From positions 1-64,000 of the forward strand of contig OY759273.1 of the NCBI GenBank assembly GCA_963662155.1: a stretch of DNA of 64,000 nt. Reading direction: 5' to 3'. The position numbers and the translations under genes are program-made. The notes beneath the pieces were generated by a model. It saw only the letters and a list, made by a program, of their open reading frames with translations, ran no database searches and was not told where the DNA came from. Numbering within the stretch: the first letter of the stretch is position 1; the number at the start of each line of letters is the position of its first letter. Source of the stretch: Lamellibrachia columna. Its lineage: Eukaryota > Annelida > Polychaeta > Sabellida > Siboglinidae. Positions 1 through 15,339 of this stretch are shown one piece after another.

Positions 1-3000
1 TAACCCTAATGATCAGGCATACTTGTATCACTTAAAGACACCTCCTCTAATGTACACTTTACGGTACACAAAATAATTTTAAACGCAATCCATAGAGGGC
101 CGTCAATATATTAGATTTAACTATAACCTAACACTGCCATAGTGCTAACCCCAGACTCGGTAACCCTAATGATCAGGCATACTTGTATCACTTAAAGACA
201 CACTCCTCTATTGTACACTTTACGGTACACAAAATAATTTTAAACGCAATCACATAGAGGGCCGTCAATATATTAGATTTAACTATAACCTAACACTGCC
301 CATAGTGCTAAACCCCAACTCTAACCCTAATGATCAGGCATACTTGTATCACTTAAAGACACCTCCTCTATTGTACACTTTACGGTACACAAAATAATTT
401 AAACGCAATCCATAGAGGGCCGTCAATATATTAGATTTAACTATAACCTAACACTGCCCATAGTGCTAACCCAACTCTAACCCTAATGATCAGGCATACT
501 TGTATCACTTAAAGACACCTCCTCTATTGTACACTTTACGGTACACAAAATAATTTTAAACGCAATCCATAGAGGGGCCGTCAATATATTAGATTTAACT
601 ATAACCTAACACTGCCCATAGTGCTAACCCCAACTCTAACCCCTAATGATCAGGCATACTTGTATCACTTAAAGACACCTCCTCTATTGTACACTTTACG
701 GTACACAAAATAATTTTAAACGCAATCCATAGAGGGCCGTCAATATATTAGATTTAACTATAACCTAACACTGCCCATAGTGCTAACCCCAACTCTAACC
801 CTAATGATCAGGCATACTTGTATCACTTAAAGACACCTCCTCTATTGTACACTTTACGGTACACAAAATAATTTTAAACGCAATCCATAGAGGGCCGTCA
901 ATATATTAGATTTAACTATAACCTAACACTGCCCATAGTGCTAACCCCAACTCTAACCCTAATGATCAGGCATACTTGTATCACTTAAAGACACCTCCTC
1001 TATTGTACACTTTACGGTACACAAAATAATTTTAAACGCAATCCATAGAGGGCCGTCAATATATTAGATTTAACTATAACCTAACACTGCCCATAGTGCT
1101 AACCCCAACTCTAACCCTAATGATCAGGCATACTTGTATCACTTAAAGACACCTCCTCTATTGTACACTTTACGGTACACAAAATAATTTTAAACGCAAT
1201 CCATAGAGGGCCGTCAATATATTAGATTTAACTATAACCTAACACTGCCCATAGTGCTAACCCCAACTCTAACCCTAATGATCAGGCATACTTGTATCAC
1301 TTAAAGACACCTCCTCTATTGTACACTTTACGGTACACAAAATAATTTTAAACGCAATCCATAGAGGGCCGTCAATATATTAGATTTAACTATAACCTAA
1401 CACTGCCCATAGTGCTAACCCCAACTCTAACCCTAATGATCAGGCATACTTGTATCACTTAAAGACACCTCCTCTATTGTACACTTTACGGTACACAAAA
1501 TAATTTTAAACGCAATCCATAGAGGGCCGTCAATATATTAGATTTAACTATAACCTAACACTGCCCATAGTGCTAACCCCAACTCTAACCCTAATGATCA
1601 GGCATACTTGTATCACTTAAAGACACCTCCTCTATTGTACACTTTACGGTACACAAAATAATTTTAAACGCAATCCATAGAGGGCCGTCAATATATTAGA
1701 TTTAACTATAACCTAACACTGCCCATAGTGCTAACCCCAACTCTAACCCTAATGATCAGGCATACTTGTATCACTTAAAGACACCTCCTCTATTGTACAC
1801 TTTACGGTACACAAAATAATTTTAAACGCAATCCATAGAGGGCCGTCAATATATTAGATTTAACTATAACCTAACACTGCCCATAGTGCTAACCCCAACT
1901 CTAACCCTAATGATCAGGCATACTTGTATCACTTAAAGACACCTCCTCTATTGTACACTTTACGGTACACAAAATAATTTTAAACGCAATCCATAGAGGG
2001 CCGTCAATATATTAGATTTAACTATAACCTAACACTGCCCATAGTGCTAACCCCAACTCTAACCCTAATGATCAGGCATACTTGTATCACTTAAAGACAC
2101 CTCCTCTATTGTACACTTTACGGTACACAAAATAATTTTAAACGCAATCCATAGAGGGCCGTCAATATATTAGATTTAACTATAACCTAACACTGCCCAT
2201 AGTGCTAACCCCAACTCTAACCCTAATGATCAGGCATACTTGTATCACTTAAAGACACCTCCTCTATTGTACACTTTACGGTACACAAAATAATTTTAAA
2301 CGCAATCCATAGAGGGCCGTCAATATATTAGATTTAACTATAACCTAACACTGCCCATAGTGCTAACCCCAACTCTAACCCTAATGATCAGGCATACTTG
2401 TATCACTTAAAGACACCTCCTCTATTGTACACTTTACGGTACACAAAATAATTTTAAACGCAATCCATAGAGGGCCGTCAATATATTAGATTTAACTATA
2501 ACCTAACACTGCCCATAGTGCTAACCCCAACTCTAACCCTAATGATCAGGCATACTTGTATCACTTAAAGACACCTCCTCTATTGTACACTTTACGGTAC
2601 ACAAAATAATTTTAAACGCAATCCATAGAGGGCCGTCAATATATTAGATTTAACTATAACCTAACACTGCCCATAGTGCTAACCCCAACTCTAACCCTAA
2701 TGATCAGGCATACTTGTATCACTTAAAGACACCTCCTCTATTGTACACTTTACGGTACACAAAATAATTTTAAACGCAATCCATAGAGGGCCGTCAATAT
2801 ATTAGATTTAACTATAACCTAACACTGCCCATAGTGCTAACCCCAACTCTAACCCTAATGATCAGGCATACTTGTATCACTTAAAGACACCTCCTCTATT
2901 GTACACTTTACGGTACACAAAATAATTTTAAACGCAATCCATAGAGGGCCGTCAATATATTAGATTTAACTATAACCTAACACTGCCCATAGTGCTAACC

Positions 3001-6000
3001 CCAACTCTAACCCTAATGATCAGGCATACTTGTATCACTTAAAGACACCTCCTCTATTGTACACTTTACGGTACACAAAATAATTTTAAACGCAATCCAT
3101 AGAGGGCCGTCAATATATTAGATTTAACTATAACCTAACACTGCCCATAGTGCTAACCCCAACTCTAACCCTAATGATCAGGCATACTTGTATCACTTAA
3201 AGACACCTCCTCTATTGTACACTTTACGGTACACAAAATAATTTTAAACGCAATCCATAGAGGGCCGTCAATATATTAGATTTAACTATAACCTAACACT
3301 GCCCATAGTGCTAACCCCAACTCTAACCCTAATGATCAGGCATACTTGTATCACTTAAAGACACCTCCTCTATTGTACACTTTACGGTACACAAAATAAT
3401 TTTAAACGCAATCCATAGAGGGCCGTCAATATATTAGATTTAACTATAACCTAACACTGCCCATAGTGCTAACCCCAACTCTAACCCTAATGATCAGGCA
3501 TACTTGTATCACTTAAAGACACCTCCTCTATTGTACACTTTACGGTACACAAAATAATTTTAAACGCAATCCATAGAGGGCCGTCAATATATTAGATTTA
3601 ACTATAACCTAACACTGCCCATAGTGCTAACCCCAACTCTAACCCTAATGATCAGGCATACTTGTATCACTTAAAGACACCTCCTCTATTGTACACTTTA
3701 CGGTACACAAAATAATTTTAAACGCAATCCATAGAGGGCCGTCAATATATTAGATTTAACTATAACCTAACACTGCCCATAGTGCTAACCCCAACTCTAA
3801 CCCTAATGATCAGGCATACTTGTATCACTTAAAGACACCTCCTCTATTGTACACTTTACGGTACACAAAATAATTTTAAACGCAATCCATAGAGGGCCGT
3901 CAATATATTAGATTTAACTATAACCTAACACTGCCCATAGTGCTAACCCCAACTCTAACCCTAATGATCAGGCATACTTGTATCACTTAAAGACACCTCC
4001 TCTATTGTACACTTTACGGTACACAAAATAATTTTAAACGCAATCCATAGAGGGCCGTCAATATATTAGATTTAACTATAACCTAACACTGCCCATAGTG
4101 CTAACCCCAACTCTAACCCTAATGATCAGGCATACTTGTATCACTTAAAGACACCTCCTCTATTGTACACTTTACGGTACACAAAATAATTTTAAACGCA
4201 ATCCATAGAGGGCCGTCAATATATTAGATTTAACTATAACCTAACACTGCCCATAGTGCTAACCCCAACTCTAACCCTAATGATCAGGCATACTTGTATC
4301 ACTTAAAGACACCTCCTCTATTGTACACTTTACGGTACACAAAATAATTTTAAACGCAATCCATAGAGGGCCGTCAATATATTAGATTTAACTATAACCT
4401 AACACTGCCCATAGTGCTAACCCCAACTCTAACCCTAATGATCAGGCATACTTGTATCACTTAAAGACACCTCCTCTATTGTACACTTTACGGTACACAA
4501 AATAATTTTAAACGCAATCCATAGAGGGCCGTCAATATATTAGATTTAACTATAACCTAACACTGCCCATAGTGCTAACCCCAACTCTAACCCTAATGAT
4601 CAGGCATACTTGTATCACTTAAAGACACCTCCTCTATTGTACACTTTACGGTACACAAAATAATTTTAAACGCAATCCATAGAGGGCCGTCAATATATTA
4701 GATTTAACTATAACCTAACACTGCCCATAGTGCTAACCCCAACTCTAACCCTAATGATCAGGCATACTTGTATCACTTAAAGACACCTCCTCTATTGTAC
4801 ACTTTACGGTACACAAAATAATTTTAAACGCAATCCATAGAGGGCCGTCAATATATTAGATTTAACTATAACCTAACACTGCCCATAGTGCTAACCCCAA
4901 CTCTAACCCTAATGATCAGGCATACTTGTATCACTTAAAGACACCTCCTCTATTGTACACTTTACGGTACACAAAATAATTTTAAACGCAATCCATAGAG
5001 GGCCGTCAATATATTAGATTTAACTATAACCTAACACTGCCCATAGTGCTAACCCCAACTCTAACCCTAATGATCAGGCATACTTGTATCACTTAAAGAC
5101 ACCTCCTCTATTGTACACTTTACGGTACACAAAATAATTTTAAACGCAATCCATAGAGGGCCGTCAATATATTAGATTTAACTATAACCTAACACTGCCC
5201 ATAGTGCTAACCCCAACTCTAACCCTAATGATCAGGCATACTTGTATCACTTAAAGACACCTCCTCTATTGTACACTTTACGGTACACAAAATAATTTTA
5301 AACGCAATCCATAGAGGGCCGTCAATATATTAGATTTAACTATAACCTAACACTGCCCATAGTGCTAACCCCAACTCTAACCCTAATGATCAGGCATACT
5401 TGTATCACTTAAAGACACCTCCTCTATTGTACACTTTACGGTACACAAAATAATTTTAAACGCAATCCATAGAGGGCCGTCAATATATTAGATTTAACTA
5501 TAACCTAACACTGCCCATAGTGCTAACCCCAACTCTAACCCTAATGATCAGGCATACTTGTATCACTTAAAGACACCTCCTCTATTGTACACTTTACGGT
5601 ACACAAAATAATTTTAAACGCAATCCATAGAGGGCCGTCAATATATTAGATTTAACTATAACCTAACACTGCCCATAGTGCTAACCCCAACTCTAACCCT
5701 AATGATCAGGCATACTTGTATCACTTAAAGACACCTCCTCTATTGTACACTTTACGGTACACAAAATAATTTTAAACGCAATCCATAGAGGGCCGTCAAT
5801 ATATTAGATTTAACTATAACCTAACACTGCCCATAGTGCTAACCCCAACTCTAACCCTAATGATCAGGCATACTTGTATCACTTAAAGACACCTCCTCTA
5901 TTGTACACTTTACGGTACACAAAATAATTTTAAACGCAATCCATAGAGGGCCGTCAATATATTAGATTTAACTATAACCTAACACTGCCCATAGTGCTAA

Positions 6001-9000
6001 CCCCAACTCTAACCCTAATGATCAGGCATACTTGTATCACTTAAAGACACCTCCTCTATTGTACACTTTACGGTACACAAAATAATTTTAAACGCAATCC
6101 ATAGAGGGCCGTCAATATATTAGATTTAACTATAACCTAACACTGCCCATAGTGCTAACCCCAACTCTAACCCTAATGATCAGGCATACTTGTATCACTT
6201 AAAGACACCTCCTCTATTGTACACTTTACGGTACACAAAATAATTTTAAACGCAATCCATAGAGGGCCGTCAATATATTAGATTTAACTATAACCTAACA
6301 CTGCCCATAGTGCTAACCCCAACTCTAACCCTAATGATCAGGCATACTTGTATCACTTAAAGACACCTCCTCTATTGTACACTTTACGGTACACAAAATA
6401 ATTTTAAACGCAATCCATAGAGGGCCGTCAATATATTAGATTTAACTATAACCTAACACTGCCCATAGTGCTAACCCCAACTCTAACCCTAATGATCAGG
6501 CATACTTGTATCACTTAAAGACACCTCCTCTATTGTACACTTTACGGTACACAAAATAATTTTAAACGCAATCCATAGAGGGCCGTCAATATATTAGATT
6601 TAACTATAACCTAACACTGCCCATAGTGCTAACCCCAACTCTAACCCTAATGATCAGGCATACTTGTATCACTTAAAGACACCTCCTCTATTGTACACTT
6701 TACGGTACACAAAATAATTTTAAACGCAATCCATAGAGGGCCGTCAATATATTAGATTTAACTATAACCTAACACTGCCCATAGTGCTAACCCCAACTCT
6801 AACCCTAATGATCAGGCATACTTGTATCACTTAAAGACACCTCCTCTATTGTACACTTTACGGTACACAAAATAATTTTAAACGCAATCCATAGAGGGCC
6901 GTCAATATATTAGATTTAACTATAACCTAACACTGCCCATAGTGCTAACCCCAACTCTAACCCTAATGATCAGGCATACTTGTATCACTTAAAGACACCT
7001 CCTCTATTGTACACTTTACGGTACACAAAATAATTTTAAACGCAATCCATAGAGGGCCGTCAATATATTAGATTTAACTATAACCTAACACTGCCCATAG
7101 TGCTAACCCCAACTCTAACCCTAATGATCAGGCATACTTGTATCACTTAAAGACACCTCCTCTATTGTACACTTTACGGTACACAAAATAATTTTAAACG
7201 CAATCCATAGAGGGCCGTCAATATATTAGATTTAACTATAACCTAACACTGCCCATAGTGCTAACCCCAACTCTAACCCTAATGATCAGGCATACTTGTA
7301 TCACTTAAAGACACCTCCTCTATTGTACACTTTACGGTACACAAAATAATTTTAAACGCAATCCATAGAGGGCCGTCAATATATTAGATTTAACTATAAC
7401 CTAACACTGCCCATAGTGCTAACCCCAACTCTAACCCTAATGATCAGGCATACTTGTATCACTTAAAGACACCTCCTCTATTGTACACTTTACGGTACAC
7501 AAAATAATTTTAAACGCAATCCATAGAGGGCCGTCAATATATTAGATTTAACTATAACCTAACACTGCCCATAGTGCTAACCCCAACTCTAACCCTAATG
7601 ATCAGGCATACTTGTATCACTTAAAGACACCTCCTCTATTGTACACTTTACGGTACACAAAATAATTTTAAACGCAATCCATAGAGGGCCGTCAATATAT
7701 TAGATTTAACTATAACCTAACACTGCCCATAGTGCTAACCCCAACTCTAACCCTAATGATCAGGCATACTTGTATCACTTAAAGACACCTCCTCTATTGT
7801 ACACTTTACGGTACACAAAATAATTTTAAACGCAATCCATAGAGGGCCGTCAATATATTAGATTTAACTATAACCTAACACTGCCCATAGTGCTAACCCC
7901 AACTCTAACCCTAATGATCAGGCATACTTGTATCACTTAAAGACACCTCCTCTATTGTACACTTTACGGTACACAAAATAATTTTAAACGCAATCCATAG
8001 AGGGCCGTCAATATATTAGATTTAACTATAACCTAACACTGCCCATAGTGCTAACCCCAACTCTAACCCTAATGATCAGGCATACTTGTATCACTTAAAG
8101 ACACCTCCTCTATTGTACACTTTACGGTACACAAAATAATTTTAAACGCAATCCATAGAGGGCCGTCAATATATTAGATTTAACTATAACCTAACACTGC
8201 CCATAGTGCTAACCCCAACTCTAACCCTAATGATCAGGCATACTTGTATCACTTAAAGACACCTCCTCTATTGTACACTTTACGGTACACAAAATAATTT
8301 TAAACGCAATCCATAGAGGGCCGTCAATATATTAGATTTAACTATAACCTAACACTGCCCATAGTGCTAACCCCAACTCTAACCCTAATGATCAGGCATA
8401 CTTGTATCACTTAAAGACACCTCCTCTATTGTACACTTTACGGTACACAAAATAATTTTAAACGCAATCCATAGAGGGCCGTCAATATATTAGATTTAAC
8501 TATAACCTAACACTGCCCATAGTGCTAACCCCAACTCTAACCCTAATGATCAGGCATACTTGTATCACTTAAAGACACCTCCTCTATTGTACACTTTACG
8601 GTACACAAAATAATTTTAAACGCAATCCATAGAGGGCCGTCAATATATTAGATTTAACTATAACCTAACACTGCCCATAGTGCTAACCCCAACTCTAACC
8701 CTAATGATCAGGCATACTTGTATCACTTAAAGACACCTCCTCTATTGTACACTTTACGGTACACAAAATAATTTTAAACGCAATCCATAGAGGGCCGTCA
8801 ATATATTAGATTTAACTATAACCTAACACTGCCCATAGTGCTAACCCCAACTCTAACCCTAATGATCAGGCATACTTGTATCACTTAAAGACACCTCCTC
8901 TATTGTACACTTTACGGTACACAAAATAATTTTAAACGCAATCCATAGAGGGCCGTCAATATATTAGATTTAACTATAACCTAACACTGCCCATAGTGCT

Positions 9001-11978
9001 AACCCCAACTCTAACCCTAATGATCAGGCATACTTGTATCACTTAAAGACACCTCCTCTATTGTACACTTTACGGTACACAAAATAATTTTAAACGCAAT
9101 CCATAGAGGGCCGTCAATATATTAGATTTAACTATAACCTAACACTGCCCATAGTGCTAACCCCAACTCTAACCCTAATGATCAGGCATACTTGTATCAC
9201 TTAAAGACACCTCCTCTATTGTACACTTTACGGTACACAAAATAATTTTAAACGCAATCCATAGAGGGCCGTCAATATATTAGATTTAACTATAACCTAA
9301 CACTGCCCATAGTGCTAACCCCAACTCTAACCCTAATGATCAGGCATACTTGTATCACTTAAAGACACCTCCTCTATTGTACACTTTACGGTACACAAAA
9401 TAATTTTAAACGCAATCCATAGAGGGCCGTCAATATATTAGATTTAACTATAACCTAACACTGCCCATAGTGCTAACCCCAACTCTAACCCTAATGATCA
9501 GGCATACTTGTATCACTTAAAGACACCTCCTCTATTGTACACTTTACGGTACACAAAATAATTTTAAACGCAATCCATAGAGGGCCGTCAATATATTAGA
9601 TTTAACTATAACCTAACACTGCCCATAGTGCTAACCCCAACTCTAACCCTAATGATCAGGCATACTTGTATCACTTAAAGACACCTCCTCTATTGTACAC
9701 TTTACGGTACACAAAATAATTTTAAACGCAATCCATAGAGGGCCGTCAATATATTAGATTTAACTATAACCTAACACTGCCCATAGTGCTAACCCCAACT
9801 CTAACCCTAATGATCAGGCATACTTGTATCACTTAAAGACACCTCCTCTATTGTACACTTTACGGTACACAAAATAATTTTAAACGCAATCCATAGAGGG
9901 CCGTCAATATATTAGATTTAACTATAACCTAACACTGCCCATAGTGCTAACCCCAACTCTAACCCTAATGATCAGGCATACTTGTATCACTTAAAGACAC
10001 CTCCTCTATTGTACACTTTACGGTACACAAAATAATTTTAAACGCAATCCATAGAGGGCCGTCAATATATTAGATTTAACTATAACCTAACACTGCCCAT
10101 AGTGCTAACCCCAACTCTAACCCTAATGATCAGGCATACTTGTATCACTTAAAGACACCTCCTCTATTGTACACTTTACGGTACACAAAATAATTTTAAA
10201 CGCAATCCATAGAGGGCCGTCAATATATTAGATTTAACTATAACCTAACACTGCCCATAGTGCTAACCCCAACTCTAACCCTAATGATCAGGCATACTTG
10301 TATCACTTAAAGACACCTCCTCTATTGTACACTTTACGGTACACAAAATAATTTTAAACGCAATCCATAGAGGGCCGTCAATATATTAGATTTAACTATA
10401 ACCTAACACTGCCCATAGTGCTAACCCCAACTCTAACCCTAATGATCAGGCATACTTGTATCACTTAAAGACACCTCCTCTATTGTACACTTTACGGTAC
10501 ACAAAATAATTTTAAACGCAATCCATAGAGGGCCGTCAATATATTAGATTTAACTATAACCTAACACTGCCCATAGTGCTAACCCCAACTCTAACCCTAA
10601 TGATCAGGCATACTTGTATCACTTAAAGACACCTCCTCTATTGTACACTTTACGGTACACAAAATAATTTTAAACGCAATCCATAGAGGGCCGTCAATAT
10701 ATTAGATTTAACTATAACCTAACACTGCCCATAGTGCTAACCCCAACTCTAACCCTAATGATCAGGCATACTTGTATCACTTAAAGACACCTCCTCTATT
10801 GTACACTTTACGGTACACAAAATAATTTTAAACGCAATCCATAGAGGGCCGTCAATATATTAGATTTAACTATAACCTAACACTGCCCATAGTGCTAACC
10901 CCAACTCTAACCCTAATGATCAGGCATACTTGTATCACTTAAAGACACCTCCTCTATTGTACACTTTACGGTACACAAAATAATTTTAAACGCAATCCAT
11001 AGAGGGCCGTCAATATATTAGATTTAACTATAACCTAACACTGCCCATAGTGCTAACCCCAACTCTAACCCTAATGATCAGGCATACTTGTATCACTTAA
11101 AGACACCTCCTCTATTGTACACTTTACGGTACACAAAATAATTTTAAACGCAATCCATAGAGGGCCGTCAATATATTAGATTTAACTATAACCTAACACT
11201 GCCCATAGTGCTAACCCCAACTCTAACCCTAATGATCAGGCATACTTGTATCACTTAAAGACACCTCCTCTATTGTACACTTTACGGTACACAAAATAAT
11301 TTTAAACGCAATCCATAGAGGGCCGTCAATATATTAGATTTAACTATAACCTAACACTGCCCATAGTGCTAACCCCAACTCTAACCCTAATGATCAGGCA
11401 TACTTGTATCACTTAAAGACACCTCCTCTATTGTACACTTTACGGTACACAAAATAATTTTAAACGCAATCCATAGAGGGCCGTCAATATATTAGATTTA
11501 ACTATAACCTAACACTGCCCATAGTGCTAACCCCAACTCTAACCCTAATGATCAGGCATACTTGTATCACTTAAAGACACCTCCTCTATTGTACACTTTA
11601 CGGTACACAAAATAATTTTAAACGCAATCCATAGAGGGCCGTCAATATATTAGATTTAACTATAACCTAACACTGCCCATAGTGCTAACCCCAACTCTAA
11701 CCCTAATGATCAGGCATACTTGTATCACTTAAAGACACCTCCTCTATTGTACACTTTACGGTACACAAAATAATTTTAAACGCAATCCATAGAGGGCCGT
11801 CAATATATTAGATTTAACTATAACCTAACACTGCCCATAGTGCTAACCCCAACTCTAACCCTAATGATCAGGCATACTTGTATCACTTAAAGACACCTCC
11901 TCTATTGTACACTTTACGGTACACAAAATAATTTTAAACGCAATCCATAGAGGGCCGTCAATATATTAGATTTAACTA
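1..11978. repeat. 158-bp satellite array, about 76 copies
   Basis: Head-to-tail array with a period of exactly 158 bp; identical phase recurs at offsets of 4,740 bp, which is 30 units. From unit 6 (about base 803) the copies look essentially identical. Units 1-5 carry small indels, with spacings of 160, 161, 156, 160 and 158 bp. Each monomer contains CTAACCCCAACTCTAACCC followed by TAA, a degenerate telomere-like stretch (CCCTAA strand), but only once per monomer, so this is not a telomere. The last monomer is cut after ATTTAACTA. I see no coding potential. A subtelomeric or pericentromeric satellite is likely; the array continues to the window edge. Confidence 0.98.
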
Positions 11979-14900
11979 AGTGTCGGTGGGGGTCGACTCA
12001 CGCATAAAACGTGGGTATGTGTGGTTGCGGAAAGGCTTGCAACTCACGCTTTCAACAGGTATCAACCCCCAACGCACACTTAGTAGCTGATTTTGCGACG
12101 CAACTACACAACCGACCGACGGTCGTAGATAACTACTGACAGCTTGTTTTATGAAAATTCGAAACAAACGTCGGTCGGCCACCCGTCGATTCTTTGACAG
12201 GTGAATGGTAGACAATCGCGCTAGCGATTGGACTTCACAGGACTTTGCAGGATGTCCTCAGTCTGCACTGAATCAGCTTAGAAACATCAACTCAACTCGC
12301 AGCCGAACAACGGCCAAGGCAAGGGAGCGATATTTCAAATAAACATTAATCCTTGCGACACCTATCGGCTCCCGGTTAAACTAACTTGTATTGTTTTTGC
12401 AATTGAAACCAATACTAACGGCCAGTTGGATAATTCCGAACTATTTAGTAAATACCAGTTCGGCTTTATTATACATTTTGATTGGTGTATAGTTGCCAAC
12501 TTGAAGTAACGTTTTCTTCAAATGCTGCCATGTCGTCTTCAAGAAAATCTACTGGATCGACCCTTCTAATTATGTGAATACATGTTTAATGTAAATATGT
12601 CAATAAATATATATCGTTATGTTTATGCATAAACACACAGCATAATGTCATTGTTTATTTGATGAATGTTCATAATTGTATTTATAAGATACAGACTGGT
12701 TGTGATTTCTGAATCCAACTTCACTAATTATAAGTATTAGTCTTTTCTGCACTGTTTGAATATTTGAGTAAGTAATGTATAGATAGATAAAGGTATTCTA
12801 TAAATTCACCAGTGTTGCCATGTCCTGCTTGTTCTTACCTTTATAACAATACCAATTCTCTTTTGTTTAGCGGATATATTTTGTATGATCACTCCAATTT
12901 GATTAATTATAATTATATTATATTAATATTCCTAGAAATGTTGCATGATTTACAGTGTATATTTATATCCAATATATGTAAATATTACTATATATCGTTC
13001 TTTTACTCGAGGTAGTATTAAAGGTCAAACTTTTTTTAATAATCAATTAAAGTTTATTAGCTTTCAGCCATACTGATAGTTTTAAATTCAATATTTACAT
13101 CTTTTAAAATTTTATTTATGAAGCATGGGTTTATTTCAATTATTGGTTTGTTGATTTCATTATTTAATTAACTTTACCAAAATAGATTAATATATTTTTT
13201 TGGACAAATTCCTAATTAACTCTCAATTACGTGCTCATTTGGTATTAATTGGTGTGTTTCACTTCCATGGTACCTAGGAAGGTGCTGCAGTCACCAGGTA
13301 TCATGCCGTTGTAGCCTGAGCCAGGTTCGAATATGGGTGAATGGGGGATATAGGCACTACCAACTAGTTTGACTGGTCAGGTTGGTCAAGGGTCTAGCGA
13401 ATAGAATGTCCACTGATATAGTGTTAAGTTGATGGTCAATTGTAGTTTTTTCTGTACATTACTGTCTAAAGTATACATTTGACTCTAGTAAAACAGCAGT
13501 GGTGTATCTATTGTCTCGCAAGGGAGAGGCCAAAGGGGAGTCCAAATGGGAGGCCAAAGGGTAGGCCAAAAGGGGCCCAAGTCTAATACTCCATTAAGCT
13601 TACCATGCTACCATGTGGTGGCACAACAGGTTATATACGAAAACAATAAAACAGTTAAGCCAAGCGGGACCATGCCCCAATGACCTCCCCTCAAGGTGAC
13701 GCTACATTGTATATATAGTCTAAACACTAATATATTCATATTGAAATAAAAACAGGTAAGTTATGACTTACATATTATTATAAGTAATAATGCATATTGC
13801 ATACTAACATTATATGCTTCTATTTATATAAATTGGGCAAGTGTTATAAGTGATACACTTCTTCTTGCCCTCTTCAAAATAAAGACTGTGGTTTATATTT
13901 TATGTTTAGCTATTTTTAGGGTAGTGTTGTTGTTGTTGTTGTTGAAATAAAGACCTGAGTAAATAAATCGAAATACGTTGCTATGTTGGGCTGGGCTTGG
14001 CTGCATTGAAGCGTCAGTCTGCAGCCGGGTTTGGACAACTTCATGACTAAAATAAACTAGGCTGCGCATAAATTTTCGAAAAGACGTATCAATGTATCAA
14101 TGTAAACCATTTGTGATGAAAGATCCCGGGTAACAAAATACTAAATTTATGTCTTATAGAACGTATTCAATAATAAACATGAAATATTTCATGCAATTGT
14201 CATCACAAACATTGAATTGAGCTACATATGTCAGATATTACTTTCCCGGATGTAGTCAAGTAAAACCAATGCAATTCATTCGTTTAGTTAATGCAGCAAC
14301 CGAGACAAAGTGAAATAAAAAAAATTACTCCCAATGTATCTCAATGCAACTTATATACAATATAAGTTAAACTTATCTTATACGTAGCCGTAATGGAGTT
14401 TTAGCTATAGCAATTAACTTGCTAATTTAGGAATTAGTGTTTCGGGGTGTGGCAGGAGGTGGGACTTGGGTCATCAAAAATGGTGGTAGGTTGGCCTCAA
14501 CATTGGTGGGAGGTTTTCCGTCCCCCAAACAGGTGGGACTTAGTTTGAGACCCCTCCCATAACCGATCTTAAAAGTATAAACGGTAGTAAAAATCCCTGT
14601 CCTGCTAAGTTATAACTATAACTATAACTTAGATATCTAGCTTACATCGCATGTAAAACTTAAGCATGTCTTCTTTGAAATACAAACTGATAAGCATTCA
14701 CGTATTCACTAATGGATACCATTGTATTTGTGTTTACGTATAAGTATCTCGGCGCGAAGCTTATGGAGCACAGGTGACCGGTAAATGCAGCTGACGTGAG
14801 TGCCTATTAATTACGGAGCTAGCAATATGTAGAGTGAAAAAACCCTGCTGAAACTATTGCGTTACGCAATGCTATCCACCATTGTCTGGAGTGACCGAAG

Positions 14901-15141
14901 AAGGAGCGGCCAGATGAATGCACGTGTCTTTCAGACCCACCCGGACACTGTACTTGAACGAGCGCCACATTACTAACTTGTTGAACAGAAATAGCCGCAC
15001 CTCGTGCTAGCATTAGTTAGTTCTAGACATACTTAACAAACTAACCAAGGTTACAACTTTCAATTTAATTTCACATATATGATAAAACATAACAATACAA
15101 CTTAACAAACAATTAGTTACATGCATATTATTTACTAAGTA
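11979..15141. other. Non-coding AT-rich region between satellite and gene 3' end
   Basis: About 3.2 kb with no open frame that looks like a protein. The first 300 bases are comparatively GC/CpG-rich, then the DNA becomes AT-rich. A (GTT)n microsatellite lies at about 13,926-13,944. A stretch at about 13,265-13,420 has a weak tRNA B-box-like motif. The end of the SFI1-like gene's 3' flank lies at the right edge. I recognise no gene here. Confidence 0.6.
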
Positions 15142-15147
15142 TTTATT
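15142..15147 (-). promoter_or_regulatory. Candidate polyadenylation signal AATAAA
   Basis: Read on the minus strand, AATAAA lies about 80 bases downstream of the TAA stop of the last exon of the SFI1-like gene (stop at 15,226-15,228). Its position is right for a 3' cleavage signal. The hexamer is common by chance in AT-rich DNA, so confidence is moderate. Confidence 0.45.
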
Positions 15148-15225
15148 GAAGTATTTAAATTTCACGTTAGTGTCTGTGCAGACTGCTGCTGCCACCTGCC
15201 TACACAAGTGCTGCCATCTATTGAA

Positions 15226-15339
15226 TTAAGTGTCTTCAGTGATCTGCCGCAGGAGTGTTTGCGCTCTCAGGGCAAGTTGCCACCTCCAGGGGCGTTCGGC
15301 TGCTGTCCTCTCTGTCAGTGCGTCAACATCTGTCTCCAA
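15226..15339 (-). CDS. SFI1: SFI1-like protein, last coding exon
   Basis: Acceptor ATGATCCTAG precedes TTG. The 38 codons include the stop TAA. The reading begins LETDVDALTERTAAERPWRW and ends in RQITEDT. The acidic/basic helical end, with E..V..L.E...R pattern, resembles the extreme C-terminus of animal SFI1 as I remember it. Phase 0 at entry agrees with the phase-0 exit of the exon at 15,883. SFI1 proteins bind centrins along the long helix and work at centrosomes and centriole distal ends; that role is taken from the family. Confidence 0.75.
   Translation of the reverse strand: METDVDALTERTAAERPWRWQLALRAQTLLRQITEDT

Noticed and set aside
1..20. Telomere at the window start (TAACCCTAA)
   Set aside because: The telomere-like motif occurs once per 158-bp monomer; there is no run of perfect TTAGGG repeats.
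11976..12215. 79-codon minus-strand frame after the satellite
   Set aside because: No family resemblance, no splice or promoter context, and it crosses the satellite edge.
13265..13420. Possible tRNA-derived SINE (GGTTCGAATATGG B-box-like)
   Set aside because: No convincing A box, no cloverleaf, no poly-A or repeat tail, and no second copy in the window.
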